In this document: positions 23,585-31,800 of the stretch, one piece after another | Position numbering within the stretch: position 1 is the first letter of the stretch | Layout: every line of letters begins with the position of its first letter | Origin: Methylosinus sp. C49 | GTDB lineage: Bacteria; Pseudomonadota; Alphaproteobacteria; Rhizobiales; Beijerinckiaceae | Direction: 5' to 3' | NCBI RefSeq assembly: GCF_009936375.1 | Contig: NZ_AP022332.1 | Span: 1,669,501 to 1,733,500, forward strand | Length of the DNA stretch: 64,000 bases | The notes under the pieces: generated by a model | What the model was told of the DNA's origin: nothing | The model's database searches: none | What the model saw: the letters and a program-made list of their open reading frames with translations, nothing else | Made by a program: the position numbers and the translations under genes

Positions 23585-25057
23585 TCAGGCCGGCTGCTCG
23601 TCCAGCGCCTTCTCCTTGCGGTCCGCCCCGCCGAGGCGGCGATAGACGAAAGGCGGCGCCGGCAGAAGCGACTCGTTCTGCCCGAGCGCGGCGAATTCCT
23701 CGTGATGGGCCGAGCGATGGCAGGCGGGGTCGGTCGCCGCCGCGTCGCCGGTGACGGCCAGCGCCTGGCAGCGGCAGCCGCCATAATCGACCCCGCGCTT
23801 GTCGCAGCTGCGGCAGGGCTCCTGCATCCAATCCTCGCCGCGAAAGGCCTCGAAGGCCGCTCCATTGCGCCAAATGTCGCCGAGAGGGCGCTGGCGCACA
23901 TTATCGAAGGAGAGGCCCGGCAGCGTCTGCGCGGCGTGGCAGGGCAGCGCCTTGCCGGAGGGCGTCACCACCATGATGCTGCGGCCCCAGCCGCCCGTGC
24001 AGGCCTTGGGGCGCGAGGCGTAATGATCGTGGATCACGAAATCGAAATTGAGCACGCCCTGCAGGCGCTTCTTCGCCTCTTCCACAATGCCGACAGTGGC
24101 GAGGAATTTCTCGCGCGTCGGGATCAGCGCGGCGCGGTTCACCTCCGCCCAGGCGTAATATTGAATATGCGCCACCTCGAGCCGCTGCGCCCCGACCTCT
24201 GCCGCGAAATCGATGATCTGCGGCAAATGGTCGATGTTCTGGCGATGGATCGGCGCATTGATGGTGAGCCCGAGGCCCAATTCCCGCGCCCAGCGCGCGA
24301 CATCGCGCTTCTTGGCGACGCCGCCCTCATAGCCGGAAATATGGTCCGAGCTTTCGGGGACCACATCCTGCACCGAGACCTGCACATGATCGAGGCCGAT
24401 CTCGGCGAGATGCGCCAGACGCTCGCGCGTCAGCAGCACGGCGGAGGTCACGAGATTTGTGTAGAGGCCGGCGTCGACGGCGTGGGCGAGAATCTCCTCG
24501 AGATCGCGGCGAATGGTCGGCTCGCCGCCCGAGAGATGCAATTGCAGCGCGCCGATGGAGGCGGCCTGCCGAAACACGTCGCCCCATTCGCCGGAGGTCA
24601 GCTCCGTATTGGCGCGCTCGAGATCGAGCGGATTGGAGCAATAGGGGCATTGCAGCGGACAGCGATGCGTCAGCTCGGCGAGCAGGCCCGCCGGGCCGCG
24701 CTCGAAGGGCGCATAGGATTTCGCCGTCTGCGACAGGGGAGGGGGCGAAAATGCGTCCGGTCCGTCGCGCAGCAGGCGCTTGTCGGCGAGGCCTTGCAGC
24801 AGCTTGACCACATCCGTCTGGATCACATCGACGGGCGCCGAATAAGTTTGCGCGAGACGCTGCGAGATTTCCGCGACGCTGGCGAGGCCGTCGACATGGC
24901 CGAGCACGGCGAGGCCGATCGGGTCCAGCTCATAGGCGCGTTCCGGCGCGAGGATCACCTTGCGCTTGCGCACGACATCCTCGTGCAGGCGCGAATAGCG
25001 CGTGAATGCCGGGCGAGAGTCGGCGGTTATCAGCCAGCGGGTGCGGACGTCGGTCAT
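23585..25057 (-). CDS. pqqDE: Fused PQQ biosynthesis protein PqqD-PqqE
   Basis: A 490-residue fusion. Residues 1-98 are PqqD, the chaperone that binds the PqqA peptide (SRLHEDVVRKRKVILAPERA). A short linker leads to PqqE, a radical SAM/SPASM enzyme that crosslinks Glu and Tyr of PqqA. The SAM cluster cysteines are C133, C137 and C140 in CPLQCPYC; auxiliary-cluster cysteines appear in CTGGWG, PCHAAQ, CRSCDKRGVDYGGCRC and CHRSAHH. PqqD and PqqE must interact in all species, so the fusion is functionally sensible. An AAGGAA site precedes the ATG at 25057. Confidence 0.94.
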   Translation of the reverse strand: MTDVRTRWLITADSRPAFTRYSRLHEDVVRKRKVILAPERAYELDPIGLAVLGHVDGLASVAEISQRLAQTYSAPVDVIQTDVVKLLQGLADKRLLRDGPDAFSPPPLSQTAKSYAPFERGPAGLLAELTHRCPLQCPYCSNPLDLERANTELTSGEWGDVFRQAASIGALQLHLSGGEPTIRRDLEEILAHAVDAGLYTNLVTSAVLLTRERLAHLAEIGLDHVQVSVQDVVPESSDHISGYEGGVAKKRDVARWARELGLGLTINAPIHRQNIDHLPQIIDFAAEVGAQRLEVAHIQYYAWAEVNRAALIPTREKFLATVGIVEEAKKRLQGVLNFDFVIHDHYASRPKACTGGWGRSIMVVTPSGKALPCHAAQTLPGLSFDNVRQRPLGDIWRNGAAFEAFRGEDWMQEPCRSCDKRGVDYGGCRCQALAVTGDAAATDPACHRSAHHEEFAALGQNESLLPAPPFVYRRLGGADRKEKALDEQPA

Positions 25058-25100
25058 GGCGTTCCTTTTGCGCATCCTTTTAGCATATTCGCAGCGAACC

Positions 25101-25907
25101 TCACATCACCCCATCTGGAGCGTGACGGCGTAGAGCCGCAAGAAAAAAGGCTTCCGCCCGCTCGATCGCCTCGCGCTCGATCCGGCGTTCTGTCGGTCGC
25201 AGCGAGTTTCGAGCGGAGGCGAATTCCGCGTCGATAAACGCTGCGAGCACGGGGTCGACCGGGCCGGTTCCCATCTCGCTCGATCGCGACTTCTCCGCGA
25301 GCAGAGTTTCCACAATGGCAGCGACGTCGGCCGGCGGATCGCATTGCGCCATCAACTCTTGGAATTGCATCGGCGCTATCCGTTCATTCGGGTAAAGGCG
25401 CAACCAGCGGAGCGCGGCCGCCGGGCGCAGAGCGTAAAACAGCTTCTTGCGGCGCACATTCTTGTCGTCGCTGAAATAGGCGCGACGATGGCGTTCGCCG
25501 AGGTGCAGGTAATGATAGGCGATGCGCTCTCGATCGACGGTCTCGCGCGCGAGCGCCAGAAATGCATCGGCGAATTCCTGATCACGGCGGTAGCCGATCG
25601 GCGAGGTGAGCCATTCGATGACGACGGCGTTGCCCTTGAGCAGAAGCTGTAGGGCCTTTCCGAGATCCCATCCGTTCACGTCGAAGATTTCGTCGAGCGG
25701 CGTTTCGATCACATCGCGCTTGCGCCAAGGCGATAGATAGTCCGCCGAGCGACGAATATAGATGAAACGGCAATCATAATCGCTGTCGGGAGAGGGAAAT
25801 CCCCAAGCCCGACTGCCGCTCTCCACCGCCAAGGGAACAGCAACCCGCTCGACGATGCGCAGATCGTCGAGTCGCTGCTGAATTTTTTCGACGATCGCCG
25901 GGTCCAA
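25101..25907 (-). CDS. Nucleotidyltransferase of the RlaP/YcgL type (COG3541)
   Basis: A 268-residue protein with a minimal nucleotidyltransferase core, GSRAWGFPSPDSDYDCRFIY, holding the GS and DxD-type metal motif, then RSADYLSPWRKRDVIE. The family is linked to predicted RNA repair. It lies inside the PQQ locus, 13 bases after pqqC and 43 bases before pqqDE, with no known role in PQQ synthesis. A TTG start at 25907 with AAGGAT upstream is chosen; an ATG further up is in another frame. The C-terminal half is helical. Confidence 0.82.
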   Translation of the reverse strand: MDPAIVEKIQQRLDDLRIVERVAVPLAVESGSRAWGFPSPDSDYDCRFIYIRRSADYLSPWRKRDVIETPLDEIFDVNGWDLGKALQLLLKGNAVVIEWLTSPIGYRRDQEFADAFLALARETVDRERIAYHYLHLGERHRRAYFSDDKNVRRKKLFYALRPAAALRWLRLYPNERIAPMQFQELMAQCDPPADVAAIVETLLAEKSRSSEMGTGPVDPVLAAFIDAEFASARNSLRPTERRIEREAIERAEAFFLAALRRHAPDGVM

Positions 25908-25919
25908 CTCGATCCTTCG

Positions 25920-26678
25920 TCATGTCTGCGGAGTGAACGCGCCCGGCGGGATGAGGCCGGTCACATAGGCCTGGTGCAGCGCGTCGAGCTGCGCCCAGAG
26001 CACGTCGCATTTGAAGCGTACCGCGCCGACGCAGGCTTCCTGCTCCGCCCGCGTATAGGCGTGCTGGAGAATATACGACAATGCGAAATCGCTGTCGCGC
26101 GGCGCCTGGGCGAGGCGGCGCTTGAAATAGGCCATCACGGAATCGTCGACGAAATCGTAATTCTCGAGCATTCCGGCGATGCGCTCGCGATGGATCGCCG
26201 GCGCGAACAACTCCGTCAGCGAGGACGCCACCGCGATGACGAGCGGCTGCTCGACGACGAAGCGCACATAGGCTTCCACGGCGAATTTCGTCGCCGGCAG
26301 CGCGCCCTTGCGCGAGGTGACGTAGTCGCGCGAGAGGCCGAGCCCGTCGGTGAGCACGAGCCAGCGCTCTATGCCGCCGCCTTCCTCGCCCAATCCGTCA
26401 TGATCGTGGATGCGATGAATCCATTCGCGCCGTAATTCGCGGTCGTGGACACGGCTCATGAAGGCGGCGTCCTTGCGCGGCACCGCCTCCTGATAGCAAT
26501 AGCGATTGAGCGCCCAGGCCTGCACTTGGCCTTTGCTCAGCTTTCCGCCATGCAGCATCTTATGGAAGGGATGCTTGTCGTGATAGCGCTCCTCGCCGAC
26601 AGCGCGGATCGCCGCTTCGAACGCCTCCTTCGACAAGGGAGGAGCGTCGTGCCACTCGGCCGTCGAGAAGTCGTTCAT
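25920..26678 (-). CDS. pqqC: Pyrroloquinoline-quinone synthase PqqC
   Basis: A 252-residue cofactorless oxidase that performs the last ring closure and eight-electron oxidation to PQQ. Signatures are ERYHDKHPFHKMLHGGKLSK, WALNRYCYQEAVPRKDAAFM and IHDHDGLGEEGGGIERWLVL. Unlike in Methylobacterium, where PqqC is fused to PqqD, this protein is single-domain and PqqD is joined to PqqE. The ATG overlaps the pqqB stop (ATGA). Confidence 0.97.
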   Translation of the reverse strand: MNDFSTAEWHDAPPLSKEAFEAAIRAVGEERYHDKHPFHKMLHGGKLSKGQVQAWALNRYCYQEAVPRKDAAFMSRVHDRELRREWIHRIHDHDGLGEEGGGIERWLVLTDGLGLSRDYVTSRKGALPATKFAVEAYVRFVVEQPLVIAVASSLTELFAPAIHRERIAGMLENYDFVDDSVMAYFKRRLAQAPRDSDFALSYILQHAYTRAEQEACVGAVRFKCDVLWAQLDALHQAYVTGLIPPGAFTPQT

Positions 26679-27604
26679 AGCGTCACCTCCATGCCGTCCG
26701 CGCCGATCTCCCATCCGGCCGCATTCACGATCGCGCGTTCCTTGGAGGAGGCGTCGAGCGTCGGATTGGAGTTGTTGATGTGCACATAGATTTTGCGCGC
26801 GACGGACAGATCCGCGAAGGCTTTCATCGAGCCGTCATCGCCGCTCATATTGACATGGCCCATGCGTGAGCCGGTCTTGCCGAGCAAGCCTTGCTCGATC
26901 ATCTCATTCTCATGGAACAAAGTTCCGTCGAAGAAGACGAGGCTGGCGCCGCGCAGGCGCTCCTTCAGCGGCTCGTCGATGTTCGCGCAGCCGGGAATAT
27001 AGAAGCAGCTCTTGCCCGTCGCCGTCTCGATGATCTCGACGCCGAGCGTGTCGCCCACTTGCGTGCCGAAACCCGCGACGCTCTTGTCCTCGAGCCAGAG
27101 CGCAATCTTGCCATGCACCGGAAACGCCTTCACCGCGAGGCCGAGATCGACGCCGGCGCCATGCAGCGGGATCGCCTCGTCGAAGGGAAATTCGACGCGC
27201 GTCACCAGCTCGGGGACCAGAATATCGAAGATGCGATTGCCGGCGAGCACATTCAAAATGCGCCCCGAGGAATAGATGGAGAAGGCCTGCGCCTCGCGCA
27301 AATTCAAGAGTCCGGCGACATGGTCGACGTCGCCATTGGTCAGCACGACGGATTTGATCGGGCTCGCGCGCAATCCATCCTGCGGGCCGGGCGAGAGCTG
27401 CGGCGCATGCGCGATCTGCTGGCGCAAATCCGGCGAGGCGTTGAGCAGCACGAAATCGACGCCATTGGCGCTGACCGCGAGCGAGGATTGCGTGCGCGCC
27501 GAAAAGCCCGGCTTGCCCTCGCGCACGGCGCGGCAATTGGCGCAATTGCAGTTCCATTGCGGGAAGCCGCCGCCGGCGCCCGATCCGAGTATTTTGATGA
27601 ACAT
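26675..27604 (-). CDS. pqqB: PQQ biosynthesis protein PqqB
   Basis: A 309-residue metallo-beta-lactamase-fold protein thought to hydroxylate the PQQ precursor. It starts MFIKILGSGAGGGFPQWNCN and has the zinc-site Cys pair CNCANCR, TNGDVDHVAGLL, the HxxG-like FPVHGKI and CANIDEPLKERLRG. The ribosome-binding site is weak. No pqqA-like small ORF with an ExxxY core is visible in the 225 bases upstream, so the precursor peptide must be encoded elsewhere. It is coupled to pqqC. Confidence 0.96.
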   Translation of the reverse strand: MFIKILGSGAGGGFPQWNCNCANCRAVREGKPGFSARTQSSLAVSANGVDFVLLNASPDLRQQIAHAPQLSPGPQDGLRASPIKSVVLTNGDVDHVAGLLNLREAQAFSIYSSGRILNVLAGNRIFDILVPELVTRVEFPFDEAIPLHGAGVDLGLAVKAFPVHGKIALWLEDKSVAGFGTQVGDTLGVEIIETATGKSCFYIPGCANIDEPLKERLRGASLVFFDGTLFHENEMIEQGLLGKTGSRMGHVNMSGDDGSMKAFADLSVARKIYVHINNSNPTLDASSKERAIVNAAGWEIGADGMEVTL

Positions 27605-27829
27605 GACGCGATCCGCGACGGCGCCGTTTTTTGTAAGGCGCAGTCTCTCCTCTCGAGCCGACGTTCTAGAGCGAAACCGCCTCTCCTCGAAGCGCTGTTT
27701 CGCTCCCCTCCCGATTTTGCCGCTTTTTCCCATGGCGTTCGGCCATGGACGGCTTGTTTTCACGGGCACTATGTCGGCGCGCGCGGCGGCGCGCAAGCGC
27801 CACTTTGTCGCGCCGCTCGAGCCGCCGCG

Positions 27830-28681
27830 TCAGGCCGGCCGCGCCTTCTCCGCCGCTCTCTCCGCCTCCTGCCGCTCCAGCTCCTTGTAGCGCTTCACGC
27901 CGAAGGGGATGGCGGCGAGATAGGCGAGGCTCGCCAGCACCAGGGTCTCCATCGGATAGATGGCGAGCAGCAGCGCGGTCACGCCGACGCAGAACAGCAC
28001 GAGAATGACATATTCGCGCGGGATGCGGCCGATGCGCTTGCCGGAGAGATGCGGAATGCGGCTCGCCATCAGAAAGGCGATGGCCAGCACATAGATGATG
28101 AAGAGCGGAACCAGCGCCTTGGAGCCGGGCAGATCGACCACCGAGAGGTTGAGATAGAGCGGCAGCAGCACGGTCACGGCGCCGGCGGGCGCCGGCATGC
28201 CGACGAAGAAATCCGAATGCCAGGCCGGGCGTCCCGGATCGTCCACGGTGACGTTGAAGCGGGCGAGGCGCAGCGCGCCGGCGATGGCGAAGACGAGCGC
28301 CGCGAACCAGCCGAGCCCTTTGATCTCGTGAAGCGACCAGAGATAGAGCAGAAGCGCCGGCGCGACGCCGAAATCGACGAAATCCGCGAGCGAGTCGAGC
28401 TCCGCGCCGAAGCGCGACGTGCCTTTGAGCGCGCGCGCGATGCGGCCGTCGAGCCCGTCCAGCACGGCGGCGGCGATGACGGCGGTCACGGCCGTGTCGA
28501 ACTTGCCTTCCGTGGCGTAGCGGATCGCGGTGAGGCCCATGGAGAGCGCCAGAAGCGTGACCAGATTAGGCAGCACCACGCGGATCGGAATGTTGCGAAA
28601 GCGCAGCCGGCGCCGTTCCGAGGGCGACAATTGCGCGTCCCGGCCCTCGGGGCCGGCGTCGAAGGACGAAGGTTCGGTCAT
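27830..28681 (-). CDS. pssA: CDP-diacylglycerol-serine O-phosphatidyltransferase
   Basis: A 283-residue integral membrane enzyme making phosphatidylserine from CDP-diacylglycerol and serine. The CDP-alcohol phosphatidyltransferase motif is DGLDGRIARALKGTSRFGAE plus LDSLADFVDFG, giving the DGxxAR-G-D-D signature. Six to eight membrane helices follow (VVLPNLVTLLALSMGL and others). The psd gene ends 27 bases upstream, so psd-pssA form the phosphatidylethanolamine operon. PE is a major lipid in methanotroph internal membranes. Confidence 0.95.
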   Translation of the reverse strand: MTEPSSFDAGPEGRDAQLSPSERRRLRFRNIPIRVVLPNLVTLLALSMGLTAIRYATEGKFDTAVTAVIAAAVLDGLDGRIARALKGTSRFGAELDSLADFVDFGVAPALLLYLWSLHEIKGLGWFAALVFAIAGALRLARFNVTVDDPGRPAWHSDFFVGMPAPAGAVTVLLPLYLNLSVVDLPGSKALVPLFIIYVLAIAFLMASRIPHLSGKRIGRIPREYVILVLFCVGVTALLLAIYPMETLVLASLAYLAAIPFGVKRYKELERQEAERAAEKARPA

Positions 28682-28708
28682 CGGAGAGGCCTTTGTCGCG
28701 GCGACGGC

Positions 28709-29407
28709 TCAGCCGGCCTTGAAGCTCAGAGGGGCGGCGGTGGAGATCACATCGGCGAGGATCGTCTCGCCCGCTATCGCGCGCGAGCCCACGGCGACGC
28801 GGGGCTTGGCGGCGGTCGGCATATAGACGTCGACGCGCGAGCCGAAACGGATGAGGCCGAAACGGTCGCCGACGCCGATCGGCTCGCCACCCTGCACGAA
28901 GCAGACGATGCGCCGCGCCACCAGGCCCGCGATCTGCACCACGCCATAGCGGCCAGACGGCGCGTCGATGACGATGCCGTTGCGCTCATTGTCCTCGCTC
29001 GCCTTGTCGAGATCGGCGTTGAGGAAGATGCCGGGCTTATAGGCGACCTTGCTGATGCGGCCGGTGATGGGGGCGCGGTTCACATGCACGTCGAAGACGC
29101 TCATGAAGATGGAGACGCGCTGCATCGGCTCCGCGCCGAGGCCGAGCTCGGCCGGCGGCAGGAAGAAGCCGATGGAGCAGACGACGCCATCCGCCGGCGA
29201 CACGACGAGCCCCTCGCGCAAAGGCGTGAGGCGTTGCGGATCGCGGAAGAAATAGACGCACCAGGCGGTGGCGATGAAGCCCACCCAGCCGAGCGTCGAG
29301 GAAATCCAATGCAGCAGCAGGGCGGCGATGGCGAAGGCGGCGATGAAGATGTAGCCTTCGGGATGGATCGGGACGAGCGATTTGCGGACCGATTCGAGGA
29401 TCGACAT
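28709..29407 (-). CDS. psd: Phosphatidylserine decarboxylase proenzyme
   Basis: A 232-residue short-form PSD that converts phosphatidylserine to phosphatidylethanolamine. It starts [20 protein letters not shown] and contains [36 protein letters not shown] and the self-cleavage/pyruvoyl site in [11 protein letters not shown]. The ATG at 29407 matches the usual family N-terminus; an upstream ATG at 29461 would add 18 atypical residues. It precedes pssA on the same transcript. Confidence 0.94.
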   Translation of the reverse strand: MSILESVRKSLVPIHPEGYIFIAAFAIAALLLHWISSTLGWVGFIATAWCVYFFRDPQRLTPLREGLVVSPADGVVCSIGFFLPPAELGLGAEPMQRVSIFMSVFDVHVNRAPITGRISKVAYKPGIFLNADLDKASEDNERNGIVIDAPSGRYGVVQIAGLVARRIVCFVQGGEPIGVGDRFGLIRFGSRVDVYMPTAAKPRVAVGSRAIAGETILADVISTAAPLSFKAG

Positions 29408-29576
29408 GGATGAGAGGCTCCGAATGCGGCCCGTCGCCGCAGGCGAGGCGAGTTCTGCCATTTTGCGGCGCGAAAGTCACGCGGGCGGGGCGCCTGCGCC
29501 CTTGCCCCTGCGGCGGATTCACGACAGATAGGCGCGGTCGAAGCCCAAAGAGGCCGACACCCCTCGGGGAGGAAAC

Positions 29577-29834
29577 ATGAAAGACAATATTCGCAACGGA
29601 ACGGCCCTGGCCATAGCGGCCGTCTCTCTCGCGCTCGCCGGCGCAGTGACGACGGCCATGGCGGCGACGCCCGGCAAGGTGCAGTGCATCGGCGCCAACG
29701 CCTGCAAGGGCAAGAGCGACTGCCACAGCCCCAAGAACGCCTGCAAGGGCATGAACGCCTGCCAGGGCAAGGGCTGGGTGTTCGTCGAGTCCGAGGACGC
29801 CTGCAAGGCCGCCGGCGGCAAGACGCTGAACTGA
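29577..29834 (+). CDS. Bufferin-like (BufA2-type) periplasmic Cys-rich peptide
   Basis: An 85-residue exported peptide with a signal peptide (about 1-29, ending AMA-A). The mature part holds six Cys (C37, C43, C49, C56, C62, C76) in the repeating pattern of BufA2-type bufferins: VQCIGANACKGKSDCH, NACKGMNACQGKGWVF and a final DACKAAGGKTL. In bufferin systems the Cys are turned into thiooxazole-type groups by an MNIO enzyme and the product buffers copper. Here no bufB/bufC gene is adjacent; neighbours are psd and nfeD. A strong GGGAGGAAAC site precedes the ATG. Confidence 0.82.
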   Translation: MKDNIRNGTALAIAAVSLALAGAVTTAMAATPGKVQCIGANACKGKSDCHSPKNACKGMNACQGKGWVFVESEDACKAAGGKTLN

Positions 29835-29974
29835 TCGAAGCGGGGAGGGCGGCCGCCCTCCCCCGCAACCTGCGCGTCGCCCAGTAGGCGAAGCCGCCGA
29901 GCCGGGCGGCCGCTCGAGGGGGCCTAAAAAGAGAGAGCCCGAAGGCCAGTGGTCAGGGGACGCGCGCTTGGACC

Positions 29975-29992
29975 GCGAGCCTTCAGGCTCGC
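29975..29992. repeat. GCGAGCC palindrome overlapping the nfeD stop codon
   Basis: GCGAGCCTTCAGGCTCGC, preceded by GGACC, recurs at 56016-56033 as GCGAGCCTGAAGGCTCGC and in part at 13664-13686. The nfeD TGA (29983-29985) lies inside it, so the repeat supplies the last codons of nfeD. Confidence 0.75.
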
Positions 29993-30471
29993 TGCTCGCT
30001 CTGCTCTCGCTCCGGCGCGGCCGGCGTCAGCACCAGCTCGAGATTGTCGATCGCCGTCACCCGCGCCCGCGCGCCGGGGACAAGCCTGTCGGCGCGCGAT
30101 TCCGCGGCGAGGCGGGCGCGCCATTCGACGCCGGACCAATAGACGACGCCGCTCGATTTCGTCACCTCATGCGTCGTCGTCAGCTCGCGGCCGATGAGGT
30201 CGCTGCTCGTGTCCTCCTGCACGTCCGCATTCTGGAAGCGCTGCAGCGGCTTGCGCCCGAGGAGCGCGATGGCGAGGCTCAGCGTCGCGGCGAGCGCGGC
30301 GGTCTCCAGCAGAGACGGCCGAAAGCCGGTGAGAAAGAGCAGGGCGCTCGTCGCCAGCGCGCCGATGGCGAAGAACATCAGCGGCGACAGGCCGATCACG
30401 GCGATATCGAGGCCGAGCAGCGCGAGGCCGACGACGAGGGCGAGCGTGGCGGGATCGTAAATCAGCTCCAT
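29983..30471 (-). CDS. NfeD-family membrane protein
   Basis: A 162-residue short NfeD (NfeD1b type). Three to four N-terminal membrane helices (about 8-75, ALVVGLALLGLDIAVIGLSP and following) are joined to a C-terminal OB-fold (LIGRELTTTHEVTKSSGVVY, then VPGARARVTAIDNLELVLTP). Such proteins work with SPFH/stomatin partners, and the SPFH gene ends 28 bases upstream on the same strand. The C-terminus (SEQRA) is formed by a palindromic repeat, suggesting the original end was altered. Confidence 0.88.
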   Translation of the reverse strand: MELIYDPATLALVVGLALLGLDIAVIGLSPLMFFAIGALATSALLFLTGFRPSLLETAALAATLSLAIALLGRKPLQRFQNADVQEDTSSDLIGRELTTTHEVTKSSGVVYWSGVEWRARLAAESRADRLVPGARARVTAIDNLELVLTPAAPEREQSEQRA

Positions 30472-30499
30472 CGCGAATGCCTTTTGCTGGTTTCCGCTT

Positions 30500-31486
30500 T
30501 CACTCGCTCTTCTGCCAAGGCTGCGCGCGGCTCTGGGTCTGCGGAGCGGCGCCGGCGTTCACCGACTTCAGCACCGCCATGGCCCTGGCGATCCAGCCAG
30601 CCGGATCGGCGCCCTCGCCCATCAGCACGAGAGACGTGCCGGTCTTGGCGAGGCGGCCATATTGCTCGATGGCGGATTTCGCCACTTCGAGCTGCACGGC
30701 CTGATCGCCGCCCTGTTCCGTGATCTGCTTGCGCACGAGCTCGATGGCGCGCGCCTGGCCCTCGGCGCGTAGAATGGCGGCCTGCTTCTCGCCCTCGGCG
30801 CGGTTGATCTCGGACTGCTTCACGCCCTCCGACTCCAGCACGGCGGCGCGCTTGTCGCGCTCGGCCTTCATCTGCCGCTCCATCGATTGGCGCAGCGACT
30901 CGGGCATCTTTATGTCCTTGATCTCGTAGCGCGTCACATGCGCGCCCCAGAGCTGCGCGGCGTCCGAGACCGCGCGCACGACGCGCTCGTTGATCTCGCT
31001 TCTGTTCTCGAACGTCTTGTCCAGCTCCATGGAGCCGATCGCCGAGCGCATGCTGGTCTGCGCCAGATTGATGATGGCGCGGCTGATGTCCTGCGCGCCA
31101 TAGGCGGCGTCCTTGGCGTTGACGATTTTGTAATAGAGCACGCCGTCGATCGTCACCGTGGCATTGTCCTTGGTGATGGCGTCCTGCTCGGGCACGTCGA
31201 TCACCTGCTCGCGCAGGTCGAATGTGTAGGCGGCGCGCTCGACGATCGGCCAGACGAAATTTATGCCGGCGCCCAGCGTGCGATTGTAGCGGCCGAGCCG
31301 CTCGATGACGAGCACGGTCTGCTGGCGCACGAAGCGCACCATTGTCGCGAGCGTGAGCGCGACGACATAGGCGAGCCAGAAAAGCGGGCTATGGAGGAGG
31401 CCGAGCGGCAGGCCGAGCCCGAGATTGCGATCGAAAACGAGCAGAGCGAGCGCGACGGCGCCGGCGAGCAGGAGGGGTAGGCCCAT
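30500..31486 (-). CDS. SPFH/stomatin-like protein (QmcA type)
   Basis: A 328-residue membrane-anchored SPFH protein. N-terminal hydrophobic segments (about 1-50) precede the SPFH domain: RFVRQQTVLVIERLGRYNRT, NFVWPIVERAAYTFDLREQV, and VTIDGVLYYKIVNAKDAAYG. A helical, charged KAERDKRAAVLESEGVKQSE region with coiled-coil character follows. These proteins oligomerise into membrane microdomain scaffolds with NfeD partners. The start at 31486 has AAGGA upstream at good spacing; an ATG at 31507 would add seven residues. Confidence 0.9.
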   Translation of the reverse strand: MGLPLLLAGAVALALLVFDRNLGLGLPLGLLHSPLFWLAYVVALTLATMVRFVRQQTVLVIERLGRYNRTLGAGINFVWPIVERAAYTFDLREQVIDVPEQDAITKDNATVTIDGVLYYKIVNAKDAAYGAQDISRAIINLAQTSMRSAIGSMELDKTFENRSEINERVVRAVSDAAQLWGAHVTRYEIKDIKMPESLRQSMERQMKAERDKRAAVLESEGVKQSEINRAEGEKQAAILRAEGQARAIELVRKQITEQGGDQAVQLEVAKSAIEQYGRLAKTGTSLVLMGEGADPAGWIARAMAVLKSVNAGAAPQTQSRAQPWQKSE

Positions 31487-31800
31487 GGGGATTTTCCTTT
31501 GTATCATCTTCGAAATCGCGTGTGTGCGGAGGCTCGGATATCTAGTCGTCCGCTTCATCGGAACCGATGGGCTTCAAATGAGCGAGCTTCGGGCTCGCGT
31601 CTCGAGACGCGTCAATTCCATCTGACGCAGACCACTAGCCGCCCCCGCGCAATTTGCCGTGCGTCGGCGCACATCCGATCGCAGGAGCGTGCCGACATGC
31701 CGCCGCGGCGAGACTATCACGGGCGCGTGCGCCGCGTCGCGAAGAGAGGCGAAATCCTCCCTTCTCGACAAATCGCCTCTTTGGCTTCATGAGGGGGCGC
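31487..31800. other. Intergenic region between divergent SPFH and cobS genes
   Basis: About 310 bases holding both promoters. It was examined for a cobalamin riboswitch ahead of cobS and no convincing B12-box was seen. Short GC-rich inverted stretches near 31590 are not clearly functional. Confidence 0.45.

Noticed and set aside
23573-25237. 554-residue plus-strand frame
   Set aside because: Antisense shadow of pqqDE.
26891-29413. 840-residue open frame on the plus strand
   Set aside because: It lies antisense to pqqB, pssA and psd; composition is His/Arg/Gly/Asp-rich shadow typical of GC-rich DNA, with no domain.
31487-31800. Cobalamin riboswitch upstream of cobS
   Set aside because: No B12-box or matching fold recognised by eye.
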